Origin: JARYGU01 sp033795365 | Lineage (GTDB): Bacteria; Pseudomonadota; Alphaproteobacteria; Rhizobiales; Rhizobiaceae | Direction: 5' to 3' | DNA length: 64,000 bases | NCBI GenBank assembly: GCA_033795365.1 | Contig: JARYGU010000021.1 | Span: 1-64,000, forward strand | In this document: positions 54,200 through 62,585 of the stretch, piece by piece | How the letters are laid out: each line of letters opens with the position of its first letter | Numbering within the stretch: the stretch's first letter is position 1 | Program-made: the position numbers and the translations under genes | The notes under the pieces: generated by a model | Databases searched by the model: none | What the model was told of the DNA's origin: nothing | The model's input: only the letters and a program-made list of their open reading frames with translations

Positions 54200-55198
54200 A
54201 TGAACAAGAGACAGCTGAGCATTGTGGAACCGAACGGCGTCATCTCCTCTGCGGTTCGTACTGTCGAGACAGAAGGTGCGGGTCTTTCGGCGCTTTCGGC
54301 TGCGCTGAAGGGGCCGCTCTGCGATGCCTTCTGCGAGGCGGTGCGGCTGATCGGCGACATCAGCGGCCGTGTCATCGTCACCGGCATCGGCAAGTCGGGC
54401 CATATCGGCGCCAAGATCGCCGCCTCGCTCGCCTCCACCGGCACGCCCGCCTTCTTCGTCCACCCGGTCGAGGCCAATCACGGCGATCTCGGCATGATCA
54501 CCCGCGACGACGTCATCCTCGCCATGTCCTGGAGCGGCGAGAGCGTGGAGCTGCAGGGCATCATCTCCTATTCGCGGCGCTTCTCCATCCCGCTCGTCGC
54601 CATCACCTCGGGCGAGCGCTCGACGCTGGCGCGCGAGGCCGACATCGTGCTGCTGCTGCCGAGGGAGCAGGAGGCCTGCCCGCACGGGCTGGCGCCGACG
54701 ACCTCGACCGTCATGCAGCTGGCGCTCGGCGACGCGCTGACCGTGTCGCTGCTGGAGGCGCGCGGCTTCACCGCCATCGACTTCAAGACCTTCCATCCCG
54801 GCGGCAAGCTCGGCGCCAGCCTGTCGCATGTCGGCGACGTCATGCACAGCGGCGAGAACATGCCGCTGGTGCCGCTCGGAACCTCGATGCCGGAGGCGGT
54901 GCTGACGCTCGCCAACAAGCGCTACGGCTGCGTCGGCATCGTGGACGAGGACGGCATTCTCGTGGGCATCGTCACCGACGGCGACATCGCGCGCAACCTG
55001 GCGCGCAACCTCGCCGAGCTCAACGTCGACGACGTCATGTCGCGCGACCCGAAGACGGTGCGCCCGACGACGCTCGCCACCGCCGCGCTCGGCATCCTCA
55101 ACAAGCACAACATCTCCGCCCTCATCGTCACCGACGAGGCCAGGCGCCCCCTCGGCGTCGTCCACTTCCACGACCTGTTGAGGATCGGGGTGGCGTGA
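54200..55198 (+). CDS. kdsD: Arabinose-5-phosphate isomerase (KdsD/KpsF)
   Basis: The 332-residue protein has a SIS domain (VIVTGIGKSGHIGAKIAASLASTGTPAFFVHPVEANHGDLGM, and SWSGESVEL) and two CBS domains (from about 210; VGDVMHSGENMPLV and VDDVMSRDPKTVRP). It makes arabinose-5-phosphate for Kdo of lipopolysaccharide. It is convergent with nfeD, the stop codons being adjacent. Confidence 0.93.
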   Translation: MNKRQLSIVEPNGVISSAVRTVETEGAGLSALSAALKGPLCDAFCEAVRLIGDISGRVIVTGIGKSGHIGAKIAASLASTGTPAFFVHPVEANHGDLGMITRDDVILAMSWSGESVELQGIISYSRRFSIPLVAITSGERSTLAREADIVLLLPREQEACPHGLAPTTSTVMQLALGDALTVSLLEARGFTAIDFKTFHPGGKLGASLSHVGDVMHSGENMPLVPLGTSMPEAVLTLANKRYGCVGIVDEDGILVGIVTDGDIARNLARNLAELNVDDVMSRDPKTVRPTTLATAALGILNKHNISALIVTDEARRPLGVVHFHDLLRIGVA

Positions 55199-55657
55199 TC
55201 AGACGGCCTCGACCGTCAGGTCGCGGCCGCTGCTGGCGATGACGCGCACGCGGGTGCCCGCCGGAAGGTCGGGCCCCTGAACGCTCCATATCGTATCGTC
55301 CAGGCGTATGCGGCCTCGACCTTCGCGTATCGGCTGGTCGAGCGTCGCCGTGCGTCCGACGAGGCTCTGGCCGCGCTGGTTCAGGAACGGCTCGTCGCTC
55401 GTCTCTCCCCTTGACCTGATCCAGCGGCGTCCGGCCAGAACCGCAACCAGCGACAGCGCGGCGAAGACGAGCCATTGGGCATGCCACGTCCAGATGGCGG
55501 CGTCCCACAGCATCAGCGACAGCGCGCCGGTCAGGATCGCGGCGATGCCGATCCAGACGAGGAAGACGCCGGGCATGAGAACCTCGGCGATCAGCAGGAT
55601 GATGCCGAGAACCCACCAGGCCCAGGGGCCGAGCTCCGTGACGATACGCGCGATCAT
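55199..55657 (-). CDS. NfeD family membrane protein
   Basis: The 152-residue protein has three or four N-terminal membrane helices (WAWWVLGIILLIAEVLMPGVFLVWIGIAAILTGAL ...) and a C-terminal OB-fold domain (SLVGRTATLDQPIREGRGRIRLDDTIWSVQGPDLPAGTRVRV). NfeD proteins work with SPFH proteins in membrane microdomains; the partner gene lies three bases upstream. Confidence 0.9.
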   Translation of the reverse strand: MIARIVTELGPWAWWVLGIILLIAEVLMPGVFLVWIGIAAILTGALSLMLWDAAIWTWHAQWLVFAALSLVAVLAGRRWIRSRGETSDEPFLNQRGQSLVGRTATLDQPIREGRGRIRLDDTIWSVQGPDLPAGTRVRVIASSGRDLTVEAV

Positions 55658-55660
55658 CGC

Positions 55661-56680
55661 TTACTTTCCCTGCGAGGTCGTGTCGAAGGGGTTGCGCGGC
55701 GCCGGGCCGGCAGAGGGCGTCGACTGGCGCACGCGGCTAGCCGGAGGCGCCGGCGGACCGTCGTTGCCGAAGACTTCGCGGGCAATCGCGCCGATGCCGC
55801 CGAGCGATCCGATCAGCGAGGATGCCTCCATCGGCATCAGGACGATCTTCGAATTCGGCGCCTTGCCGATGGCGGTCATCGCCTCGGTATATTTCTGCGC
55901 GACGAAGTAGTTGATCGCCTGCACGTCGCCGGCGGCGATCGCCTCGGAGACCATCGTCGTCGCCTTGGCCTCGGCCTCGGCGAGGCGCTCGCGGGCTTCG
56001 GCGTCGCGGAATGCGGCCTCGCGCTGCCCTTCGGCTTCGAGGATCGCCGACTGCTTGGCGCCCTCGGCGCGCAGGATCTGCGCATTGCGGGAGCCTTCGG
56101 CCTCCAGCACCTGCGCGCGCTTCTCGCGCTCCGCCTTCATCTGCCGGGCCATCGCATCCACGAGGTCCTTGGGCGGCGCGATATCCTTGATTTCGACGCG
56201 GGTGATCTTGACGCCCCAGGGGCTTGCCGCCTCGTCGACCACATGCAGCAGCCGGTCGTTGATCGTGTCGCGGTTGGAGAGCAGTTCGTCCAAGTCCATC
56301 GAACCCATGACGGAGCGGATGTTCGTCATGGTGAGGTTCAGGATAGCGTTCTGCAGGTCGGCGACCTGATAGGCGGCCTGCGCGGCGTTCAACACCTGGT
56401 AAAAGGCAACCGCATCCGAGGACACGCTGGCATTGTCGCGGGTGATGACCTCCTGCGTGGGCACATCCAGGACCTGCTCCATCACGTTCATTCGCGCGCC
56501 GATGCGGTCGATGAAGGGGATGATGATGTTCAGTCCGGGTTCGAGCGTGCGGGTGTAACGTCCGAAACGTTCGACCGTATAGCGATAGCCCTGCGGTATC
56601 GTCTTGATTCCGGCGAAGATGACCAGGATCACGAGAACGACAAGCGCGATGACGAAAATGTCCAGTCCGCCCAATGGCAT
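55661..56680 (-). CDS. SPFH/stomatin-like protein (QmcA family)
   Basis: The 339-residue protein has one N-terminal membrane helix (IFVIALVVLVILVIFAGI), an SPFH domain (GYRYTVERFGRYTRTLEPGLNIIIPFIDRI; VSSDAVAFYQVLNAAQAAYQV) and a coiled coil rich in Glu and Ala (ERLAEAEAKATTMVSEA). It scaffolds membrane microdomains and pairs with the NfeD protein. Confidence 0.92.
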   Translation of the reverse strand: MPLGGLDIFVIALVVLVILVIFAGIKTIPQGYRYTVERFGRYTRTLEPGLNIIIPFIDRIGARMNVMEQVLDVPTQEVITRDNASVSSDAVAFYQVLNAAQAAYQVADLQNAILNLTMTNIRSVMGSMDLDELLSNRDTINDRLLHVVDEAASPWGVKITRVEIKDIAPPKDLVDAMARQMKAEREKRAQVLEAEGSRNAQILRAEGAKQSAILEAEGQREAAFRDAEARERLAEAEAKATTMVSEAIAAGDVQAINYFVAQKYTEAMTAIGKAPNSKIVLMPMEASSLIGSLGGIGAIAREVFGNDGPPAPPASRVRQSTPSAGPAPRNPFDTTSQGK

Positions 56681-56853
56681 ATTTCACTCCCTCAGCCCGT
56701 TTATGTGCGTCGCACTTTATCCGAGACGCGCGGATAAGCCAGACGGAAACGACTTTTCCGGCCATGGCCATTCACATGCCGCATTCTTTGGCATAGAGAG
56801 CGGCAGGTAACACTCCGGTCGCAGCCTACCCGGTCAAAACAAGGACACCTGAC

Positions 56854-57564
56854 ATGAAGACTATCGTCGTCTGCTCCGGCGGACTCGACTCCGTTTCGCT
56901 TGCCCACAGGATGGCGGCGGAGCGCGAGCTCGTCGGACTCCTCTCCTTCAACTACGGCCAGCGCCACGGCAAGGAGCTGGATTATGCCGCCGCCTGCGCG
57001 AAGCGCCTCGGCGTCCGGCACCGGATCATCGACATCCGCGAGATCGGCCGGCACCTGACCGGTTCCGCCCTGACGGACGACCTCGCCGTGCCGGACGGGC
57101 ACTATGCCGAGGAGACCATGAAGATCACGGTCGTGCCGAACCGCAACGCCGTCATGCTGGCGATCGCCTTCGGCGTGGCCGCGGCCGACAAGGCCGAGGC
57201 CGTCGCGGTGGCCGTCCACGGCGGCGACCATTTCATCTATCCCGATTGCCGCCCCGGCTTCGTCGACGCTTTCCAGACGATGCAGGACCATGCGCTGGAG
57301 GGTTACGCGAATGTCAGGCTGCTTGCGCCCTATGTGCAGGTCTCCAAGGCCGATATCGTGACGGACGGCGCGAAGCACGGAACGCCCTTTGCCGAAACCT
57401 GGTCCTGCTACAAGGGCGGCGAGCGTCACTGCGGGCGATGCGGCACCTGCGTCGAGCGGCGCGAGGCCTTTCATCTCGCCGGCGTTACCGATCCGACGGA
57501 CTACGAGGATCCCGATTTCTGGAAAGCCGCCACCGCGGACTTCTCCGCCGAGGAGGTGAAGTGA
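56854..57564 (+). CDS. queC: 7-cyano-7-deazaguanine synthase
   Basis: The 236-residue protein has the PP-loop VVCSGGLDSVSLAH and the zinc cysteines SCYKGGERHCGRCGTCVERREAF. It turns 7-carboxy-7-deazaguanine into preQ0 in queuosine synthesis. Its stop overlaps the queD start by one base. Confidence 0.96.
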   Translation: MKTIVVCSGGLDSVSLAHRMAAERELVGLLSFNYGQRHGKELDYAAACAKRLGVRHRIIDIREIGRHLTGSALTDDLAVPDGHYAEETMKITVVPNRNAVMLAIAFGVAAADKAEAVAVAVHGGDHFIYPDCRPGFVDAFQTMQDHALEGYANVRLLAPYVQVSKADIVTDGAKHGTPFAETWSCYKGGERHCGRCGTCVERREAFHLAGVTDPTDYEDPDFWKAATADFSAEEVK

Positions 57565-57920
57565 TGTTCCGGATCACCAAGGAATTCCACTTCTCCGCCT
57601 CGCATCAGCTGAAGGGGCTGCCGGCCGACCACCAGTGCGCCCGCCTGCACGGGCACAATTACGTGGTCGAGGTCGAGCTTTGCGCCGAAGAGCTGAACGA
57701 ACATGGCTTCGTGCGCGACTATCACGAGCTTGCGCCCCTCAAGCGCTATATCGACGAAGCTTTCGACCACCGCCATCTCAACGACGTGCTGGGGCACGAC
57801 CGGGTGACGGCGGAATGTCTCGCGAAGCACTTCTACGACTGGTGCAGGGTTCGCCTGCCGGAAGTGTCGGCCGTGCGCGTCAGCGAGACGCCGAAGACCT
57901 GGGCGGAATACCGGCCATGA
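57564..57920 (+). CDS. queD: 6-carboxy-tetrahydropterin synthase
   Basis: The 118-residue protein has the zinc His residues in HFSASHQLKG and RLHGHNYVVEV, and a Cys in the CARLHGHN segment. It makes 6-carboxy-tetrahydropterin, the second step toward preQ0. Overlaps queC by one and queE by four bases. Confidence 0.95.
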   Translation: MFRITKEFHFSASHQLKGLPADHQCARLHGHNYVVEVELCAEELNEHGFVRDYHELAPLKRYIDEAFDHRHLNDVLGHDRVTAECLAKHFYDWCRVRLPEVSAVRVSETPKTWAEYRP

Positions 57921-58654
57921 GAGGTCGGACTTCGGACGCCATCCGCGTCAGCGAGATCTTCGGCCCGACGATCCAGGGAGAGGGCGTGCTGATCGGGCTG
58001 CCGACGGTGTTCGTGCGCACTGGCGGCTGCGATTACCGCTGCTCCTGGTGCGACAGCCTGCACGCCGTCGAGAGCCGTTACCGCGACATGTGGCGGGCGA
58101 TGTCCGTCGAGGAGGTATGGCGGGAGGTCACGCGCCTTTCCGGCGGCAAACCGCTCACCGTTTCGCTCTCCGGCGGCAATCCGGCGATCCAGCCGCTTGC
58201 CGGTTTGATCGACCGCGGCCATGGCGAGGGCTACCGTTTCGCGCTGGAGACGCAGGGCTCCGTCGCGAGGGACTGGTTTTGCGAACTCGACGTGCTGGTC
58301 TTAAGCCCCAAGCCGCCCTCGAGCGGAACGGAGACCGACTGGAACGCCTTCGACGACTGTCTGCGCACCGCCGGGGGCAGCCCGCTCACAGTGCTGAAGA
58401 TCGTCGTCTTCGACGAGGCTGATTATGCCTATGCGAAGGCCGCCGCGGCGCGTCATCCCGATCTGCCGCTCTATCTGCAGCCCGGCAATCACACCCCGCC
58501 GCCGCCGGACGCCGAGGACGCCTTCGTCGATATCGACGGGGTCATGGGGCGGATGCACTGGCTGGTCGACAAGGTGGTGGCGGACCGTTGGTTCGAGGCT
58601 CGAGTCCTGCCGCAGCTCCACGTTCTGCTCTGGGGCAACAGGCGGGGCGTGTAA
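57917..58654 (+). CDS. queE: 7-carboxy-7-deazaguanine synthase
   Basis: The 245-residue radical SAM enzyme has SEIFGPTIQGEGVLIGLPTVFVRTGGCDYRCSWCDSLHAV in order, with the CxxxCxxC-type cluster for 4Fe-4S, and ETQGS and LSPKPPSS farther on. It makes the deazaguanine ring from the QueD product. The three genes form one operon. Confidence 0.95.
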   Translation: MRGRTSDAIRVSEIFGPTIQGEGVLIGLPTVFVRTGGCDYRCSWCDSLHAVESRYRDMWRAMSVEEVWREVTRLSGGKPLTVSLSGGNPAIQPLAGLIDRGHGEGYRFALETQGSVARDWFCELDVLVLSPKPPSSGTETDWNAFDDCLRTAGGSPLTVLKIVVFDEADYAYAKAAAARHPDLPLYLQPGNHTPPPPDAEDAFVDIDGVMGRMHWLVDKVVADRWFEARVLPQLHVLLWGNRRGV

Positions 58655-58717
58655 TACCAAGTCTCGATGATAGGAGCCTAGGGGACAGGCTCGATCGCCA
58701 GACATCGCGTCTCCGCG

Positions 58718-59752
58718 TCAGGTCCAGCCCATCAGCTCGCGGCGCACCACCTTTTCCAGAACGGCCATGCCTTCGGGCGTATCGTTCAGGCAGGGAATAT
58801 GGGAGAATTTCTCGCCGCCGTTGTGGTGGAAGCTCTCGGCGGCCTGCCCGGCGATCTCCTCCAGCGTCTCCAGGCAGTCCGAGACGAAGCCGGGATTGAT
58901 CACCGCTATCCGCTTGACGCCTTCCTGTGCCAGCTTCTCCACGGTCTTGTCTGTATAAGGCTGCAGCCATTCCTCCGGCCCGAAGCGGGACTGGAAGGTG
59001 ACCTGCAGCTTTTCCCCCGACCATCCGAGACGCTCGCGCAGCAGCCGCGCCGTCTTCTGGCACTGACAGTAATAGGGATCGCCCTTTTCGAAATAGGATT
59101 TCGGAATGCCGTGGAAGGAGGCGAGCACGACCTCCGGCTCCCAGTCGAGCGTCGAGAGGTGGCCGGTGATCGAGTTGGCGAGCGCTTCGATATAGGCGGG
59201 ATCGTCGTGATAGGGCGGCACGGTGCGCAGGGCCGGCTGCCAGCGCATCTTCAAAAGCGCCTCGAAGGCCTTATCGTTCACCGTCGCGGTGGTGGCGGCG
59301 GCGTATTGCGGATAAAGCGGGAAGACGAGAATGCGCTCGCAGCCCGCCTTCTGCAGCGCCTCCATACGCGAGCCGATCGAGGGCTGGCCGTAGCGCATCG
59401 CCCAGTCGACCGCGACTTCTGGGCTGGAAGCGAAGGACTTCGCCATCAGCTCCGCCTGGTTGCGGGTATAGGTGCGCAGGAAGCTTTCGTTGCGCTCCTT
59501 GTTCCAGATCAGCTCGTAAGCCTTGCCGACCTTGCCGGGGCGCGTGTTCAGCACGATGCCGAAGAGGATCGGATACCAGAAGAGGCGCGACCACTCGATG
59601 ACGCGACGATCCGTCAGGAACTCCTTCAGGTAGCGCCGCATCGACGCGTAGTCGGTGCCGTCGGGAGTGCCCAGATTGACGAGAAGAACCCCTATCTTGC
59701 CGCGGCTGACCGCAGGATGGCTCGCAGGCGTTGCGACAAGGCTTTCTGTCAT
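58718..59752 (-). CDS. hemH: Ferrochelatase
   Basis: The 344-residue protein has KIGVLLVNLGTPDGTDYASMRRYLKEFL near its start, FPLYPQYAAATTATV, the metal-binding SFHGIPKSYFEKGDPYYCQC and FQSRFGPEEWLQPYTDKT. It inserts ferrous iron into protoporphyrin IX, the last step of haem synthesis. ATG 59752 is preferred to 59791. Convergent with the que operon. Confidence 0.96.
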   Translation of the reverse strand: MTESLVATPASHPAVSRGKIGVLLVNLGTPDGTDYASMRRYLKEFLTDRRVIEWSRLFWYPILFGIVLNTRPGKVGKAYELIWNKERNESFLRTYTRNQAELMAKSFASSPEVAVDWAMRYGQPSIGSRMEALQKAGCERILVFPLYPQYAAATTATVNDKAFEALLKMRWQPALRTVPPYHDDPAYIEALANSITGHLSTLDWEPEVVLASFHGIPKSYFEKGDPYYCQCQKTARLLRERLGWSGEKLQVTFQSRFGPEEWLQPYTDKTVEKLAQEGVKRIAVINPGFVSDCLETLEEIAGQAAESFHHNGGEKFSHIPCLNDTPEGMAVLEKVVRRELMGWT

Positions 59753-59823
59753 CGGGATTCCGTTCGATTTGTCTTTTTGCTGCCTTTTCAACCGCTCAAG
59801 GCAGATATGGTTCAGAACCGTTC

Positions 59824-59860
59824 TAAAAACAAATGCCGGCCCGCGAAAGCCCGGACCGGC
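59824..59860 (-). terminator. Terminator after the 5'-nucleotidase gene
   Basis: GCCGGCCCG and CGGACCGGC (59835-59860) pair with one mismatch; read leftward AUUUGUUUUUAG follows. It separates the 5'-nucleotidase from hemH, 25 bases beyond the stop. Confidence 0.65.
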
Positions 59861-59884
59861 GGAAAAAGTAGGGACAAATTGTCC

Positions 59885-61756
59885 TTATTCGGTGGGGATC
59901 TCCAGCTGCGAGCCGACGGCGAGGGTGCGGGGATCCGGATTGCCGTTGGCCTCGGCGATCCTGCGCCACATCTGTCCGCTGCCATAGGCCGCCCTGGCGA
60001 GATCCCAGAGCGTATCGCCGCGCGCGACGACGTGCCGGGATGCGGCCGGCGTGCCGGCAGCCGGCGTGCTGGTTTGCGCTGCCGCCGGCTCGGTTTCCGC
60101 CGCGCCGGTACCGGCCGCTTGGCCGGTTGCGGTGTTCGCCATTGCGGCGGCGACCTCGGTGATGCGTCCGTCGGTATAGGGCCTGTAGGGCTGGTGGGCG
60201 GCCAGATAGTCCGCCACCACCTGGTCAAGGCCGGGGCCGAAGTCGTAGGCGTTCATGCCGGCGGTCTCGAAGACGCTGTAGCCGTCGCCGCCGGCCCGCA
60301 TGTAGTTGTTGGAAACGATATTGTAGATCTTGGCGGGGTCGAGAGGAACGAAGCCTTCGCCCTCCTTCACCTCGGCGGAGACGACGCGGTTGCCCGAGGG
60401 CCTGGATTTGTCGAAGGAGAATTTCATGCCGGACACCTGCGGGAAACGGCCGGCGCCTTCCTCGATCTGGCTCAACCCGTTCTCCAAAGCGGCAAGCAGG
60501 TCGGAGCCCTTGAGCTGGAACGTCGCGACGGTGTTCTGGAACGGCAGAACGGTGATGACCTCGCCCATGGAGACCGGCCCCGCGTCGATGGAGGCGCGCA
60601 GCCCGCCGCCATTGGTGATGGCGATCGTGACGCCCTGGTTCTTCGTACGTTCCAGGATGGCGTCGGCGACGAGATTGCCCATCGTGCATTCGCCGGCACG
60701 GCAGACCTCGCGCGTCCCGTCGATAGGTTCGGCGGTTTCGGCGACGATCTTGTTCTTCAGTTCCTCGATCGGCGCGGCGAGTTCGGCGACGCGCGCAGCA
60801 AAGCCGGCATCGGGCGTCACCGAGGCGTCGAGCAGCTTCGGCGCGCCGCTTGCCGAAATCACCCTGCCGCCGTCGTCGAAGGTCACTTTCAGGTCGCCGA
60901 GATATTTCGAATAGGCATAGGCCTGGACGATCGGCACATCCACGCCGGCCGGGTTCTTCACATTGGTCGGATACGGCCCCGCCGCCTTCTCGTCCGTGCT
61001 CGAAAGCAGCGTATGGCTATGCCCGCCGACGATCACGTCTATGCCGTCGACGGCGGCGGCGATCTGCCTGTCGCGTACATAGCCGACATGCGAGAGCAGG
61101 ATGATCTTGTTTGCGCCCTCCGCCTCGATCTTCGGCACGACGGATTTCAGATAGGCTATCTCGTCCTCGAAGAAGACGCTCTTGCCGGGAGAGGAGGTTT
61201 CGCCCGTATCGGTCGCGAGCACGGAGACCACGGCGACCTTCTGCCCGCCGATATCCTTGACTACGTAACCGGGAATCCGGTTGGCGATCGGCGTGTCGGC
61301 ACCTGCCACCGTGTTGCCGGAGATGACCGGGAAGCGCACCTTGTCGAGGAACTTCGCCAGTTCCTCCGGCCCGTTGTCGAACTCGTGATTGCCGACGGCC
61401 ATGGCGTCGAAGCCGATGCCGTTCATGAACTCGGCGACCGCCTCGCTCTTGTAGGTCGTATAGAAGAGCGAGCCCTGGAACTGGTCGCCGGCGTCGAGCA
61501 CCAGCACATTCGCCCCGCCATCCGTCAGCTCCCTGCGCCGCGCATCGATCGCCGCCTTCACCCGGGCGATGCCGCCGAAGCACTCGTTCTTCCCCGCCTC
61601 CTCCGCGGAGCAGGTGGAATCGTATTTGTTGATTGCCTCGATGCGCGAATGAAGATCGTTGATATGCAGGATGTTGAGGTCGTAGTCCGCAAATGCCGTG
61701 CCGCCGAATGGGACGGCAAGGGAGGTGGCAAGCAGGCCGATTCGGACGATGCGCAT
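59885..61756 (-). CDS. Periplasmic 5'-nucleotidase/UshA-like with LysM
   Basis: The 623-residue protein has a signal peptide (MRIVRIGLLATSLAVPFGGTAFA in part), a metallophosphatase domain (LNILHINDLHSR, VLDAGDQFQGS, AVGNHEFDNG, ILLSHVGY), a 5'-nucleotidase C domain (ITNGGGLRASIDAG, NNYMRAGGDGYSVF) and, after an Ala/Thr linker, a LysM domain (HVVARGDTLWDLARAAYGSGQMWRRIAEANG). It would dephosphorylate nucleotides in the periplasm while LysM holds it to peptidoglycan. GAGGAGA precedes the ATG. Confidence 0.92.
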   Translation of the reverse strand: MRIVRIGLLATSLAVPFGGTAFADYDLNILHINDLHSRIEAINKYDSTCSAEEAGKNECFGGIARVKAAIDARRRELTDGGANVLVLDAGDQFQGSLFYTTYKSEAVAEFMNGIGFDAMAVGNHEFDNGPEELAKFLDKVRFPVISGNTVAGADTPIANRIPGYVVKDIGGQKVAVVSVLATDTGETSSPGKSVFFEDEIAYLKSVVPKIEAEGANKIILLSHVGYVRDRQIAAAVDGIDVIVGGHSHTLLSSTDEKAAGPYPTNVKNPAGVDVPIVQAYAYSKYLGDLKVTFDDGGRVISASGAPKLLDASVTPDAGFAARVAELAAPIEELKNKIVAETAEPIDGTREVCRAGECTMGNLVADAILERTKNQGVTIAITNGGGLRASIDAGPVSMGEVITVLPFQNTVATFQLKGSDLLAALENGLSQIEEGAGRFPQVSGMKFSFDKSRPSGNRVVSAEVKEGEGFVPLDPAKIYNIVSNNYMRAGGDGYSVFETAGMNAYDFGPGLDQVVADYLAAHQPYRPYTDGRITEVAAAMANTATGQAAGTGAAETEPAAAQTSTPAAGTPAASRHVVARGDTLWDLARAAYGSGQMWRRIAEANGNPDPRTLAVGSQLEIPTE

Positions 61757-61902
61757 GGTTTCGGTTCTCCTCTTCCTGCGGATCGGGTTTGTTTCGAACG
61801 ATCCTATCGAAGCGGTGTGACGTCCGCTTGATCCGATGCTTTCATCCTCCGGGCCCGACATCAAGGGGGGACGCATGGCTGTCGCGGCCTTGCGGCTCGC
61901 AA

Positions 61903-61929
61903 TAAAAAGGCCTCCGCATGGGAGGCCTT
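61903..61929 (-). terminator. Terminator after the Omp10-like gene
   Basis: AAGGCCTCC (61907-61915) pairs with GGAGGCCTT (61921-61929); read leftward UUUAUU follows. It lies 26 bases beyond the stop at 61955. Confidence 0.8.
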
Positions 61930-61954
61930 CCGAATGTTTGCCGATGGAGCAGGC

Positions 61955-62323
61955 TCAGGCCCTGCGGGCCAGCGAGAACTGTGCGCCGCTGTCGGTCGTG
62001 CAGTTGAGCTGCGACTGGTTGACCATTGCGCAATTGACCTTCGACTGCGTGTTGCGGACCAGCGAGGTCATGTTGATCTCGACCAGCGTCGGCGAAACGT
62101 TGACATAGGTGCCGGAGGCCAGGAGCTGGTTCGTGTCGGTCGTGCGGGTCGTGAACGTGCCGCCCGCGAAGGTGGACACGATGCCGTTCGGATCGACCCA
62201 TGAACCGGTGATGCCGGTCGGCTGGGAGCGGACCGGGGGCAGGTCGCGCGGTGCCCGTTCCGTCTGGCAGGACGCCAGTGCCGAAGCGGCGATAAGCAGG
62301 GTCGTCAGGGTGATGGGCTTCAT
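61955..62323 (-). CDS. Outer-membrane lipoprotein, Omp10/AprI-like
   Basis: The 122-residue protein has a lipoprotein signal with lipobox L16-A-S-C19 (LIAASALASC), a short Pro-rich stretch, and a beta domain (TGITGSWVDPNGIVSTFAGGTFTTRTTDTNQLLASGTYVNVS) ending SQLNCTTDSGAQFSLAR with a disulfide pair. It resembles Brucella Omp10. It is monocistronic with its own terminator. Confidence 0.85.
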   Translation of the reverse strand: MKPITLTTLLIAASALASCQTERAPRDLPPVRSQPTGITGSWVDPNGIVSTFAGGTFTTRTTDTNQLLASGTYVNVSPTLVEINMTSLVRNTQSKVNCAMVNQSQLNCTTDSGAQFSLARRA

Positions 62324-62529
62324 GTTTTTCTCCGCAGTCTCGGCCGACGGTGCATTCTCTGATCCATGACCGGATTTGATTCGGCAGACGATCATATGCC
62401 GTTTCAAGCTCTTGATCCCGCGCGCTTGGCAGCGATATGCGGCGCGCCAGTGTGGCGAAACATGCCGTGATCGGATGACGAAAGCAAGTCTAAGGCCCGG
62501 AAGCCACATGATTATCCCGCCCAAAGACG

Positions 62530-62559
62530 AAACGCCCGCGGGAGAACCCACGGGCGTTT
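62530..62559 (-). terminator. Terminator after homospermidine synthase
   Basis: AAACGCCCG (62530-62538) pairs with CGGGCGTTT (62551-62559); the terminator for the leftward gene ending at 62586. Beyond it CGUCUUUGGG follows, so the U-run is short. Confidence 0.7.
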
Positions 62560-62585
62560 GCCGTTATCCGGAGTGCCGCCAAGCT

